From Lachnospiraceae bacterium (GTDB lineage: Bacteria; Bacillota; Clostridia; Lachnospirales; Lachnospiraceae), in the NCBI GenBank assembly GCA_009774215.1, contig VSNH01000016.1:1-39248 (forward strand): DNA of 39,248 bases, written 5' to 3'. The number at the start of each line of letters is the position of its first letter. Position 1 is the stretch's first letter. The translations under genes and the position numbers were made by a program. A model generated the notes under the pieces. That model had not been told where the DNA came from. It searched no databases and worked only from the letters and a program-made list of their open reading frames with translations. Of the stretch, positions 7,329 to 13,726 are shown in pieces.

Positions 7329-8771
7329 TTATTGTACAAACTCTTGCAGACGCTGCAGCGTTTCCTCATACCATGCATCAAAATTATCATCCAGCTCAAA
7401 CTCCGCCACTGACTCTTCCATGCTCAGGCCCTGCGCCATTCTGCTTACTACAGTTTCCCTGTCGGCCGCCGCTTTATCGCTAAGAGAGTATTCCAGAATA
7501 TTTCTCGCCTTTGTACCGCCCTCGAATGCTTTCGTCGTATACATTTCATTGCTGTTGACAGTATCCACGCCGACATTCAGGGTCTTTAACATGCCCTCCT
7601 TAATCTGCGCGCCGCTGCCAACAATCGCGTCCTTGTGATTGGCTGTCTTCGTCACCGGCAGGTAGCCGGAATCCACGGAAAACTTAATATTTCTCTCATC
7701 CGCCGTAAACCACTTGAGAAATTCCATGCAGGCGTATACCTCCGGCTCCTCTCCCTTGGTCACCACCATACCCGCACCCTGCTGTACCGCATAGTGCCCG
7801 CCGTCAAACTGCGGGCAGGGGAGTACATCCATCTCAATGGGATAGCTCTCCGAATCGCTCACGCTCACCGTCTCCGGGAAAAAGGACACCCCGGAGCTGG
7901 CTCCCACATAAGCAATGATATTTCCCGTCTTAATGTCATCGCTTCGGAAACGACCCGTCGCCGCAAAATAGCCTTTGATGAAAGGGATATAATAATTGTC
8001 CCAGAGTTTTCGAGCCACCGCCTTGTCAAAGTGCAGCGTCATCTTTCCGTCGGAAACTTCAAAAATCTCCTGACCGAGCTGCATACTGCCAATCAGCATG
8101 TAGTTCGCCATAGCGTCCCGGCCGAAAAACGCCCGGCCATCGTCCGGAATATCAGGCGTTCTTTCATCCGTCCACTCATAATACCGTCTGGCCGTTGCTG
8201 CCAGCCCTTCAATATCCGCCAGATCATCATAGGATGCGCCCGTCGCCTCCGCGAAGGCATCCCAGTCCGTCTTATTTAAAACCAACACCTCTAAAGATTT
8301 CGCCGTGGGAAAAATCTTGATCTCTCCCGTTCCCGCAAAATCCCCTTCTCTGATATAGCTGTCAATATAGGCGCTTTTCTCTTCTTCCGTCAGGTAATCC
8401 TTCAGATCCATAACCTGACCCATCTGGTCAATCGTGTAGGCCGTATCCGCGTAGGCCATAAAGATATTCGGCACTTCGTCAGCCCCGACTTCCCCCTGCA
8501 CGGCTGCGAGCACATTTGCCTCCAAATCGTTCACCGAGCCTTGGCTGACACTCTTTACGATAATGCCCTCTTCTGCGCCGACAGTCTCGTTAAACTCCTC
8601 CACCAGACTGTCAAAGGCGCTCAGCTGGTCGCCGTTATAATACGTCCACACTGTAATCGAAGTGGGATTTTTCGGATCCAGCGGCGTTTTGCTTCCGCAG
8701 CCTGCCACTGTAAGGATAAGGATCGCCGCACAAAGGACACTGAGCAGCGCTTTTTTCTTTTGCAACCCCAT
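7329..8771 (-). CDS. Extracellular solute-binding lipoprotein (family 1, sugar type)
   Basis: A 480-residue secreted lipoprotein. It has a basic N-terminus, a hydrophobic core and lipobox LTVAGC with Cys25, then a substrate-binding fold starting SITVWTYYNGDQLSAFDSLV. Later parts such as GAGMVVTKGEEPEVYACMEF and LKWFTADERNIKF are typical of family 1 oligosaccharide-binding proteins. No ABC permease or ATPase gene is nearby. The only partner is the downstream GGDEF-EAL gene, so it may present a ligand to that sensor or feed a transporter encoded elsewhere. GGAGG lies ten bases before the ATG. The ligand cannot be predicted. Confidence 0.88.
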   Translation of the reverse strand: MGLQKKKALLSVLCAAILILTVAGCGSKTPLDPKNPTSITVWTYYNGDQLSAFDSLVEEFNETVGAEEGIIVKSVSQGSVNDLEANVLAAVQGEVGADEVPNIFMAYADTAYTIDQMGQVMDLKDYLTEEEKSAYIDSYIREGDFAGTGEIKIFPTAKSLEVLVLNKTDWDAFAEATGASYDDLADIEGLAATARRYYEWTDERTPDIPDDGRAFFGRDAMANYMLIGSMQLGQEIFEVSDGKMTLHFDKAVARKLWDNYYIPFIKGYFAATGRFRSDDIKTGNIIAYVGASSGVSFFPETVSVSDSESYPIEMDVLPCPQFDGGHYAVQQGAGMVVTKGEEPEVYACMEFLKWFTADERNIKFSVDSGYLPVTKTANHKDAIVGSGAQIKEGMLKTLNVGVDTVNSNEMYTTKAFEGGTKARNILEYSLSDKAAADRETVVSRMAQGLSMEESVAEFELDDNFDAWYEETLQRLQEFVQ

Positions 8772-8813
8772 ACCAACGATTCCTCCAAAATCCCCTTCAC
8801 ACCTTTATGGTAT

Positions 8814-8842
8814 ATATTACCACAAATAAAATGCCACAGCAA
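8814..8842 (-). promoter_or_regulatory. Candidate promoter of the solute-binding protein gene
   Basis: On the minus strand TTGCTG (8842-8837) and TAATAT (8819-8814) are separated by 17 bases. The -10 lies in the small palindrome GGTATATATTACC at 8809-8821. Both hexamers are imperfect, but this is the best match in the 140-base gap. Confidence 0.4.
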
Positions 8843-8912
8843 CGGCTATTTCAAGGCTGTCCGGCGCCCCGATGCGCTCTTCGACAAACCGTATTGCCGG
8901 TTTTCATTCCGC

Positions 8913-10361
8913 TCAGTCACCGATCAGCAAAACATCTTCCGACAAAAAGGATGCCAGTCTGCCGCCGATCATACAATTTCGCAGATTCTCCCCCGGCTCC
9001 GCCTCCCGCGCCACCTTTAAATAGCGGGGGGTATGCCCGATCCAATAATGCTTCCCCTCTTTTTCCAGAAGCTCCTCAAACAACACTTCCTCCGTTTTCC
9101 CTAAGAATGCCTCCCGGTACGCACGGGACATTTCCCGCTCCACCCCCATCAGGCGCTCGCTCCTCACCGCTTTTTCGGCCTCCGTAAGCTGTCCCTCCAT
9201 AGCGGCCGCGCGGGTGCCCTGCCGCCTGGAATACTTAAAAATATGCATTTCATAAAACCCAACGCGTCGAAGGAACTTTTCCGTCTGCGCAAACTCTTCC
9301 TCCGTCTCCCCCGGGAATCCCACAATCACGTCTGTGGTAATTGCCGGGTTTGCATAACATTCTCTCAGCCGCTCTACCGCACTGAAATAACCCGCCGTGT
9401 CATAGCGTCTGTTCATTCTGCGAAGCACCGTATCGCTGCCGCTCTGCAGGGACAGATGAAAGTGGGGACATACCTTCGGCAAAGCACTGATGCGGGAGGC
9501 AAATTCCCCCGTCACAATCCCCGGCTCCAGAGAACCGAGCCGTATCCTGGCAATCTCCTCTATTTCAGAAAGCTTTTCCAGCAGGCGGACGAGTTCGCCG
9601 CCGCCCCGGTCAACCCCGTAGGAGCTGATATGTATGCCCGTCAGCACAATCTCACGGTAGCCCGTCTGCGCCATCCCCCGCGCTTCCCTCAAAATATCCG
9701 CCTCCTCGCGGCTTCTGACCCGCCCTCTGGCATAAGGAATAATACAATAAGAACAAAACTGGTTGCACCCGTCCTGAATCTTGATGTAAGCGCGGGTGTG
9801 CTCCGCCGTCGTTTTGAGCGTCATCTCCTCGTAGGGCGCACGGGCGATGTCGACCGTTTCAATCACGACCTGCGGTGCGTCTCTTTCTGTCCTGCCCGAC
9901 GCCTCTTCCCGGTCTGCCCTCTCTGCCCCGCACATTCCGTCCGCCGCTTCTTCCCGGTCTGCAGCCGCGCCTGCCCGCTCCCCCTGCTCCGATTCCGCCG
10001 GCCCGTCCGCCTGCCGGCTCTCCAGATACGCCTCCAGTATCTCCACCAGATCCTTCTTCCGGTTGTTTCCGATCGCCAGATCCACGGCGCTGTCCTTCTC
10101 AAGCGTATCCTGCCCGGTCTGCACATAACACCCTACCGCCACCACCACCGCGTCCGGATTCCTCTTTTTTGCCCGGTGGAGCATCTGTCTGCTCTTCCTG
10201 TCCGCGATATTTGTAACCGTACAGGTGTTCACAATATAGATGTCGGCCGCTTCATCAAATGGTACAATTTTATATCCCTTTTCTTGTAACATTTGTTGCA
10301 TAAAATCCATTTCATAGGCGTTTACCTTGCAGCCCAGATTATGTAATGCTACACTTTTCAT
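8913..10361 (-). CDS. mtaB: tRNA (t6A37) methylthiotransferase MtaB
   Basis: A 482-residue radical-SAM methylthiotransferase that converts t6A37 to ms2t6A in tRNA. The N-terminal UPF0004 domain has cluster cysteines C11 (LGCKVN), C47 (NTCTVT) and C78 (VGCYVQ). The radical SAM CxxxCxxC is C199-C203-C206 in DGCNQFCSYCIIPYARGRVR, followed by VLTGIHISSYG, LRLGSLEP-type strands and DVIVGFPGETEEEF, and a C-terminal TRAM-like domain. Between about residues 115 and 164 there is a low-complexity Ala/Glu/Arg/Gly insertion with a repeated ADREEA motif that typical MtaB proteins (about 430-450 residues) lack. Start ATG has GGGGATT upstream. The gene is divergent from the HPr-like gene. Confidence 0.92.
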   Translation of the reverse strand: MKSVALHNLGCKVNAYEMDFMQQMLQEKGYKIVPFDEAADIYIVNTCTVTNIADRKSRQMLHRAKKRNPDAVVVAVGCYVQTGQDTLEKDSAVDLAIGNNRKKDLVEILEAYLESRQADGPAESEQGERAGAAADREEAADGMCGAERADREEASGRTERDAPQVVIETVDIARAPYEEMTLKTTAEHTRAYIKIQDGCNQFCSYCIIPYARGRVRSREEADILREARGMAQTGYREIVLTGIHISSYGVDRGGGELVRLLEKLSEIEEIARIRLGSLEPGIVTGEFASRISALPKVCPHFHLSLQSGSDTVLRRMNRRYDTAGYFSAVERLRECYANPAITTDVIVGFPGETEEEFAQTEKFLRRVGFYEMHIFKYSRRQGTRAAAMEGQLTEAEKAVRSERLMGVEREMSRAYREAFLGKTEEVLFEELLEKEGKHYWIGHTPRYLKVAREAEPGENLRNCMIGGRLASFLSEDVLLIGD

Positions 10362-10394
10362 AGTAATCCCCGCATTTTTTGTATTGTTTTATCA

Positions 10395-10426
10395 TTGACT
10401 TTTGCTCTTCCAACATTTAGTATAAT
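10395..10426 (+). promoter_or_regulatory. Promoter of the HPr-like gene
   Basis: TTGACT at 10395-10400 is followed by an AT-rich -10 region. TATAAT is at 10421-10426 (spacing 20), or TAGTAT at 10418-10423 gives the usual 17. One of these registers very likely drives the gene whose AAAGGAGG ribosome binding site lies just downstream. Confidence 0.6.
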
Positions 10427-10464
10427 ACCCAGAAGGTATAAAAATCAAAGGAGGTAATTCCGCA

Positions 10465-10695
10465 ATGAAAACAGTACAGATTTCTTTAAATTCTATCGAT
10501 AAGGTTAAGTCTTTCGTGAACGATATCACAAAGTTTGATTATGATTTTGACTTGGTATCCGGCAGATACGTTATCGATGCGAAATCCATCATGGGCATCT
10601 TCAGTCTGGATCTCTCCAAGCCCATCGACCTGAACATCCACGCTGAGGACGGCACGGATGAGGTTATGGCGGCGCTGAAGCCTTACATCATGTAA
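10465..10695 (+). CDS. HPr-like protein without the active-site histidine
   Basis: A 76-residue protein with the HPr fold signature. AKSIMGIFSLDLSKPIDL matches the KSIMGVMSL region around regulatory Ser46 (Ser41 here), and HAEDGTDEVMAALKPYI matches the C-terminal helix. Where true HPr has GLHARPA with phospho-histidine 15, this protein reads NSIDKVKSFV, with no histidine. It therefore cannot carry phosphate from PEP in the normal way, and may be a Crh-like regulator or a structural relative. It is monocistronic, with its own promoter, an AAAGGAGG ribosome binding site and a terminator. No ptsI or HPr kinase gene is in the window. Confidence 0.8.
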   Translation: MKTVQISLNSIDKVKSFVNDITKFDYDFDLVSGRYVIDAKSIMGIFSLDLSKPIDLNIHAEDGTDEVMAALKPYIM

Positions 10696-10727
10696 GCGCG
10701 CTTCTGCTTACATCAAAGAGTAAAGAG

Positions 10728-10755
10728 CAGCTCGGGAAATTCCCGGGCTGTTTTT
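10728..10755 (+). terminator. Rho-independent terminator of the HPr-like gene
   Basis: CAGCTCGGG (10728-10736) pairs with CCCGGGCTG (10742-10750) around a five-base loop with one G-U pair, and is followed directly by TTTTT. It lies 33 bases after the stop codon. Confidence 0.88.
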
Positions 10756-10781
10756 ATGCACACAGGCCCACACACAAACTC

Positions 10782-10810
10782 TTGTAAAAAGAGGAAAAAT
10801 GACATATAAT
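10782..10810 (+). promoter_or_regulatory. Promoter of a small antisense RNA
   Basis: TTGTAA (10782-10787), 17 bases, then a perfect TATAAT (10805-10810). No open reading frame with a ribosome binding site follows on this strand before the terminator at 10879-10930, so the product is expected to be an untranslated RNA of about 115 bases starting near 10817. Confidence 0.75.
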
Positions 10811-10816
10811 ATGCTT

Positions 10817-10931
10817 ATCAGAACAGCCGGAAGGTGAGTGCAGATCACCCGACCCGGCGAATAAAACTTAGAACTATTAAGAAATAGCCGTCAGCTCTTG
10901 CCAAAGATCAGGACGGCTATTTCTTATTTTT
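10817..10931 (+). ncRNA. Candidate RNA antitoxin (type I)
   Basis: The predicted transcript from the promoter at 10782-10810 has a two-tier 5' hairpin: GCCGG (10826-10830) with CCGGC (10854-10858), enclosing GGTGA (10833-10837) with TCACC (10845-10849). A short single-stranded stretch follows, then the terminator stem. It runs head-on into the small toxin gene on the other strand, so their 3' ends overlap by roughly 50-60 bases. Its GATCACCC (10843-10850) is complementary to GGGTGATC in the toxin ribosome binding site. This arrangement matches Fst/RNAII and TxpA/RatA-type antitoxin RNAs. Its existence as a transcript is inferred. Confidence 0.65.
10879..10930. terminator. Bidirectional terminator shared by antitoxin RNA and toxin gene
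   Basis: AAGAAATAGCCGTC (10879-10892) is an exact inverted match to GACGGCTATTTCTT (10912-10925), with a 19-base loop. On the plus strand it is followed by ATTTTT. The toxin stop codon (10919-10917) lies within the right arm. Confidence 0.8.
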
Positions 10932-11000
10932 CAAATTCAGAATTGCAACTACCAGTAACGCAATGGTAAGTATAACCTGCATTTCCTCATATGTACTCAT
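10917..11000 (-). CDS. Small hydrophobic holin-like toxin peptide
   Basis: A 27-residue open reading frame. It starts MSTYEEMQ, has a single hydrophobic segment VILTIALLVVAILNL (residues 9-23) and ends KNKK. This is the layout of the short Firmicutes peptides annotated as putative holin-like toxins (Hol_Tox), usually M-S/T-x-Y-E, one membrane helix and a lysine-rich tail. The ATG is preceded by AAGGGGTGATC, a strong ribosome binding site. It lies 90 bases beyond the thiI stop on the same strand and is faced by a convergent small RNA. By analogy it would insert in the membrane and be held off by the RNA. Toxicity is not shown by sequence. Confidence 0.72.
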   Translation of the reverse strand: MSTYEEMQVILTIALLVVAILNLKNKK

Positions 11001-11003
11001 AAT

Positions 11004-11052
11004 GATCACCCCTTCCGCAGAACTCGGATCAGGTGAGAGCACGTCCCCCGGC
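11004..11052. repeat. Direct repeats shared by toxin leader and antitoxin RNA
   Basis: On the plus strand AGGTGAGAGCA (11031-11041) repeats AGGTGAGTGCA (10832-10842) with one change. CCCGGC (11047-11052) repeats 10853-10858, and GATCACCC (11004-11011) repeats 10843-10850. Because the toxin mRNA is read from the other strand, each copy makes a complementary contact between RNA and toxin leader, one of them over the ribosome binding site. Confidence 0.6.
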
Positions 11053-11058
11053 AAACAT

Positions 11059-11071
11059 ATTATATTGTCAA
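11059..11071 (-). promoter_or_regulatory. Possible toxin promoter -10 region
   Basis: On the minus strand a perfect TATAAT (11064-11059) directly follows TTGACA (11071-11066), so the TTGACA is too close to act as its -35. The hexamer 17 bases upstream (CGATCA) is poor. A leader of roughly 50 bases would result; readthrough from thiI is the alternative. Confidence 0.35.
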
Positions 11072-11090
11072 TGTACGATTATGATCGGCT

Positions 11091-12272
11091 TTACGCCTGC
11101 ACCACAATCACCTCATCCGTCGCCAGCGCTTTCTCCACCAGCGCCTCAATCTCCTCCTGCAGATTCTGCTCGTGCCGCTTTATGATATTCAGATTCGGCT
11201 TCGTCACGGGATGCTTGGCCACAAAAATGGTGCAGCAGTCTTCGTAGGGCAGAATAGAAGTCTCATAGCTGTCGATTTTCTCCGCAATATCCACAATCTC
11301 CATCTTGTCAAAACCGATCAGCGGTCTGTAGACGGGCATGGTGCACACCTCGTTCGTTGCCGCCAGACTCGCCATGGTCTGCGAAGCCACCTGTCCAATG
11401 CTCTCGCCTGTTATCAGCCCCAGACACTCTGTCTCCCTCGCAATGTGCTCCGCGATGCGCATCATATAACGGCGCATAATGATGGTCAGCTCGTCGTGGG
11501 GGCACTTGTCATAGATATAAAGCTGGATATCCGTGAAATTGATCACATGCAGCCAGACAGGCCCCGCGTAGGCCGCCACTTTTTTCGCCAGATCCACCAC
11601 CTTCTGCTTCGCCCGCTCGCTTGTGTAGGGGGGCGCGTGGAAGTACACAGCGTCGATCTTCACCCCGCGCTTGGCGATCATCCAGCCCGCCACCGGGGAA
11701 TCAATACCGCCGGACAGAAGAAGCATCGCCTTACCGCCCGTCCCCACAGGCATACCGCCGGGACCGGGTATGATCTCGGAGTAGAGGTATATCTTGTCCC
11801 GAATTTCCACATGCAAAAGGATATCCGGGTTGTGCACGTCCACATGCATGTCCGGGTAGGCATCCAGAATCACGCCGCCCAGCTCCTCATTGAGCTGCAT
11901 GGAGTTAAGCGGATAGTTTTTGCGCGCACGCCTTGCCGCCACCTTAAAGCTTTTGTTCCTGTCCGGGTATACGTCACCGATATAGCGCGTCACATCCTGA
12001 CAGAGCTTCTCAAAGCCCTCATCCTCCACATGAACCACCGGACAAATGCCGGAAATGCCAAACACCTTTTTCAGACTCTCCACCACTTCGTCAAAGTCAA
12101 AATCGGACTGCGCATCCACATAGATGCGGCCGTCCGTCCGGCGCACCAAAAACTCGCCCTCCGCCTTTTTCAGCGCGTACTTGATCTGTTTCACCAGCGC
12201 TTCCTCAAACAAGTAGCGGTTTTTTCCTTTCACGCCGATCTCCGCATATTTAATCAGAAATGACTTGTACAT
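11091..12272 (-). CDS. thiI: tRNA 4-thiouridine synthase ThiI
   Basis: A 393-residue protein with an N-terminal ferredoxin-like/THUMP region (about 1-165, including FKVAARRARKNYPLNSMQLN) and an ATP-binding PP-loop LLLSGGIDSPVAGWMIAKRG at about 183-202. Later motifs are FHAPPYTSERA and GESIGQVASQTMASLA. It adenylates and thiolates U8 of tRNA using sulfur from a cysteine desulfurase and may also serve thiazole synthesis. It lacks the C-terminal rhodanese domain of the E. coli protein, as is usual in Firmicutes. Start ATG has AAGGAGAG at ideal spacing. The cysteine desulfurase gene lies immediately upstream on the same strand, a typical pairing. Confidence 0.95.
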   Translation of the reverse strand: MYKSFLIKYAEIGVKGKNRYLFEEALVKQIKYALKKAEGEFLVRRTDGRIYVDAQSDFDFDEVVESLKKVFGISGICPVVHVEDEGFEKLCQDVTRYIGDVYPDRNKSFKVAARRARKNYPLNSMQLNEELGGVILDAYPDMHVDVHNPDILLHVEIRDKIYLYSEIIPGPGGMPVGTGGKAMLLLSGGIDSPVAGWMIAKRGVKIDAVYFHAPPYTSERAKQKVVDLAKKVAAYAGPVWLHVINFTDIQLYIYDKCPHDELTIIMRRYMMRIAEHIARETECLGLITGESIGQVASQTMASLAATNEVCTMPVYRPLIGFDKMEIVDIAEKIDSYETSILPYEDCCTIFVAKHPVTKPNLNIIKRHEQNLQEEIEALVEKALATDEVIVVQA

Positions 12273-12303
12273 GTTCTCTCCTTCGCTCTAATTGGCCGAT
12301 CAT

Positions 12304-12512
12304 TGCGAAACTCGTCGCAACACTACAATCGTTGTATAAATAGTATAACCATAAGCAGACCTTGCAGACTGTTTAAATCCTTCGGATTAAAACCGTTGGT
12401 ACTTGGCGAAGTGCTGCCGAGCTTCGTACCATTACGTTCGGAGCGGAGCGCAAGCGCGTCTGTGTTGGTTATACTATTTGTACAATTTCAATAAACTTAC
12501 CGGAGTTTCGCA
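12304..12512. repeat. Intergenic hairpin repeat, family 1, copy A
   Basis: A 209-base element between the cysteine desulfurase stop and thiI. Outer arms are TGCGAAACTC (12304-12313) and GAGTTTCGCA (12503-12512). Inner arms are a 19-base inverted repeat with one mismatch, 12332-12350 against 12467-12485 (TTGTATAAATAGTATAACC on the left). Inside lie a UUCG-type hairpin (AATCCTTCGGATT, 12376-12388) and a core of about 65 bases (12398-12462) ending CGGAGCGCAAGCGCGTCTG. This core recurs at 29578-29642. The hairpin CGGAGTTTCGCACTCCG at 12501-12517 abuts the desulfurase stop codon. Confidence 0.75.
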
Positions 12513-12517
12513 CTCCG

Positions 12518-13672
12518 CTAATGTCTCGTATACCGTCTCAGTTTCGGCACAATCTCCTCCAGATTCTGGCAGGTGTATGCAATCTCCTCCTCTGTCGTAA
12601 ATCCCGAGAGGCTGAACCGAATTGTGGATTCCAGAAGCTCCTTCTCCACGCCGACCGCCCGCAAGGTGGCCGAGGGCTGTGGTTTACGCGCCGCGCAGGC
12701 GCTCCCTGCGGAAACATAGATCCCGCGCTCTTCCAGCGCGTGCAAAAGCACTTCGCTGCGAACGCCCCGGAAAGAAACGCTCACCACATGGGGCGCGCCC
12801 TCCCTGCCGGGACAGCCGTTGAGCACGATATCTTCTATATTTTTGACCCCATTAGTCAACTTCTCCCGCAGGCCGTACATTCTGTCCACATCCTGCTCCA
12901 AATCCTGATACACCAGCTCCGCCGCTTTGGCGAAGCCCGCAATGCCGGGCAGGTTTTCCGTCCCGGAGCGCAGACCGCGCTGCTGGCCGCCGCCGTACAT
13001 AATGGGGCTGACCTTTGCACCCTCCCTCATATAGAGCAGGCCGATGCCCTTAGGCCCGTGAATCTTATGGCCGCTTGCGCTCAGCATATCAATGTGCATT
13101 TTCCCGGGGTAAATACGCGCCTTGCCGAAGCCCTGCACCGCATCCACATGGAAAAGCGTGTTCGGGTTTCTTTTCTTGATGAGCGCGCCTGCCTCCGCAA
13201 TGGGCTGTATACTTCCAATTTCATTGTTCGTGTGCATGATGGATACCAGAATCGTGTCCGCCCTGACGGCCTGCTCCAGCTCCTCCAGAGAAATCCTTCC
13301 CTGTCTGTCAACGGAAAGATATGTCACCTCAAAGCCCTGCTTTTCCAGATAAGCCATGGGCTGCAGCACCGCCGGATGCTCGATCCTTGTGGTAATTAGA
13401 TGGCGCCCCGTTCTGTGATTTGCCATCGCCGTGCCGACCAGCGCGATATTGTCCGACTCCGTTCCGCAGGAGGTAAAGAAAATCTCTTTCTCATTTACTT
13501 TCAAAATTTTTGCAAATGTCTCGTTCGCGTATCTTAAGTAGGCTTCCGCCTCCACTCCTTTATGGTGCAGGCTGGAAGGATTTCCATAATCTTCGCACAA
13601 AATCCTGTGCATCAACTGCGCGGCGTCCTCAAAACAGGCGGTCGTCGCGGAATTATCCAGATATACTTCCAT
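12518..13672 (-). CDS. Cysteine desulfurase (NifS/IscS family)
   Basis: A 384-residue PLP enzyme of the class V aminotransferase fold, beginning MEVYLDNSATT. It has FTSCGTESDN, the PLP lysine in SASGHKIHGPKGIG, SGTENLPGI, and the catalytic cysteine in YVSAGSACAARKPQPSATL. It releases sulfur from cysteine as persulfide; adjacency to thiI points to tRNA thiolation as its main task. The frame extends seven codons upstream to a TTG, but this ATG follows GGAAGGA and fits the family N-terminus. The repeat at 12304-12512 follows within a few bases of its stop codon. Confidence 0.93.
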   Translation of the reverse strand: MEVYLDNSATTACFEDAAQLMHRILCEDYGNPSSLHHKGVEAEAYLRYANETFAKILKVNEKEIFFTSCGTESDNIALVGTAMANHRTGRHLITTRIEHPAVLQPMAYLEKQGFEVTYLSVDRQGRISLEELEQAVRADTILVSIMHTNNEIGSIQPIAEAGALIKKRNPNTLFHVDAVQGFGKARIYPGKMHIDMLSASGHKIHGPKGIGLLYMREGAKVSPIMYGGGQQRGLRSGTENLPGIAGFAKAAELVYQDLEQDVDRMYGLREKLTNGVKNIEDIVLNGCPGREGAPHVVSVSFRGVRSEVLLHALEERGIYVSAGSACAARKPQPSATLRAVGVEKELLESTIRFSLSGFTTEEEIAYTCQNLEEIVPKLRRYTRH

Positions 13673-13726
13673 TGCCGTTTTTCCTTCCTGCAAATAATAA
13701 AACTACATAATTTACTTTATGTCATA

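Noticed and set aside
10963..11247. Plus-strand open frame of 94 codons across the toxin locus and the thiI 3' end
   Set aside because: Antisense to the toxin peptide and thiI, serine/isoleucine-rich shadow with no ribosome binding site.
12304..12512. Riboswitch or T-box upstream of thiI
   Set aside because: There is no T-box sequence, specifier or terminator pair, and the element is a member of a repeat with another copy after an unrelated gene.
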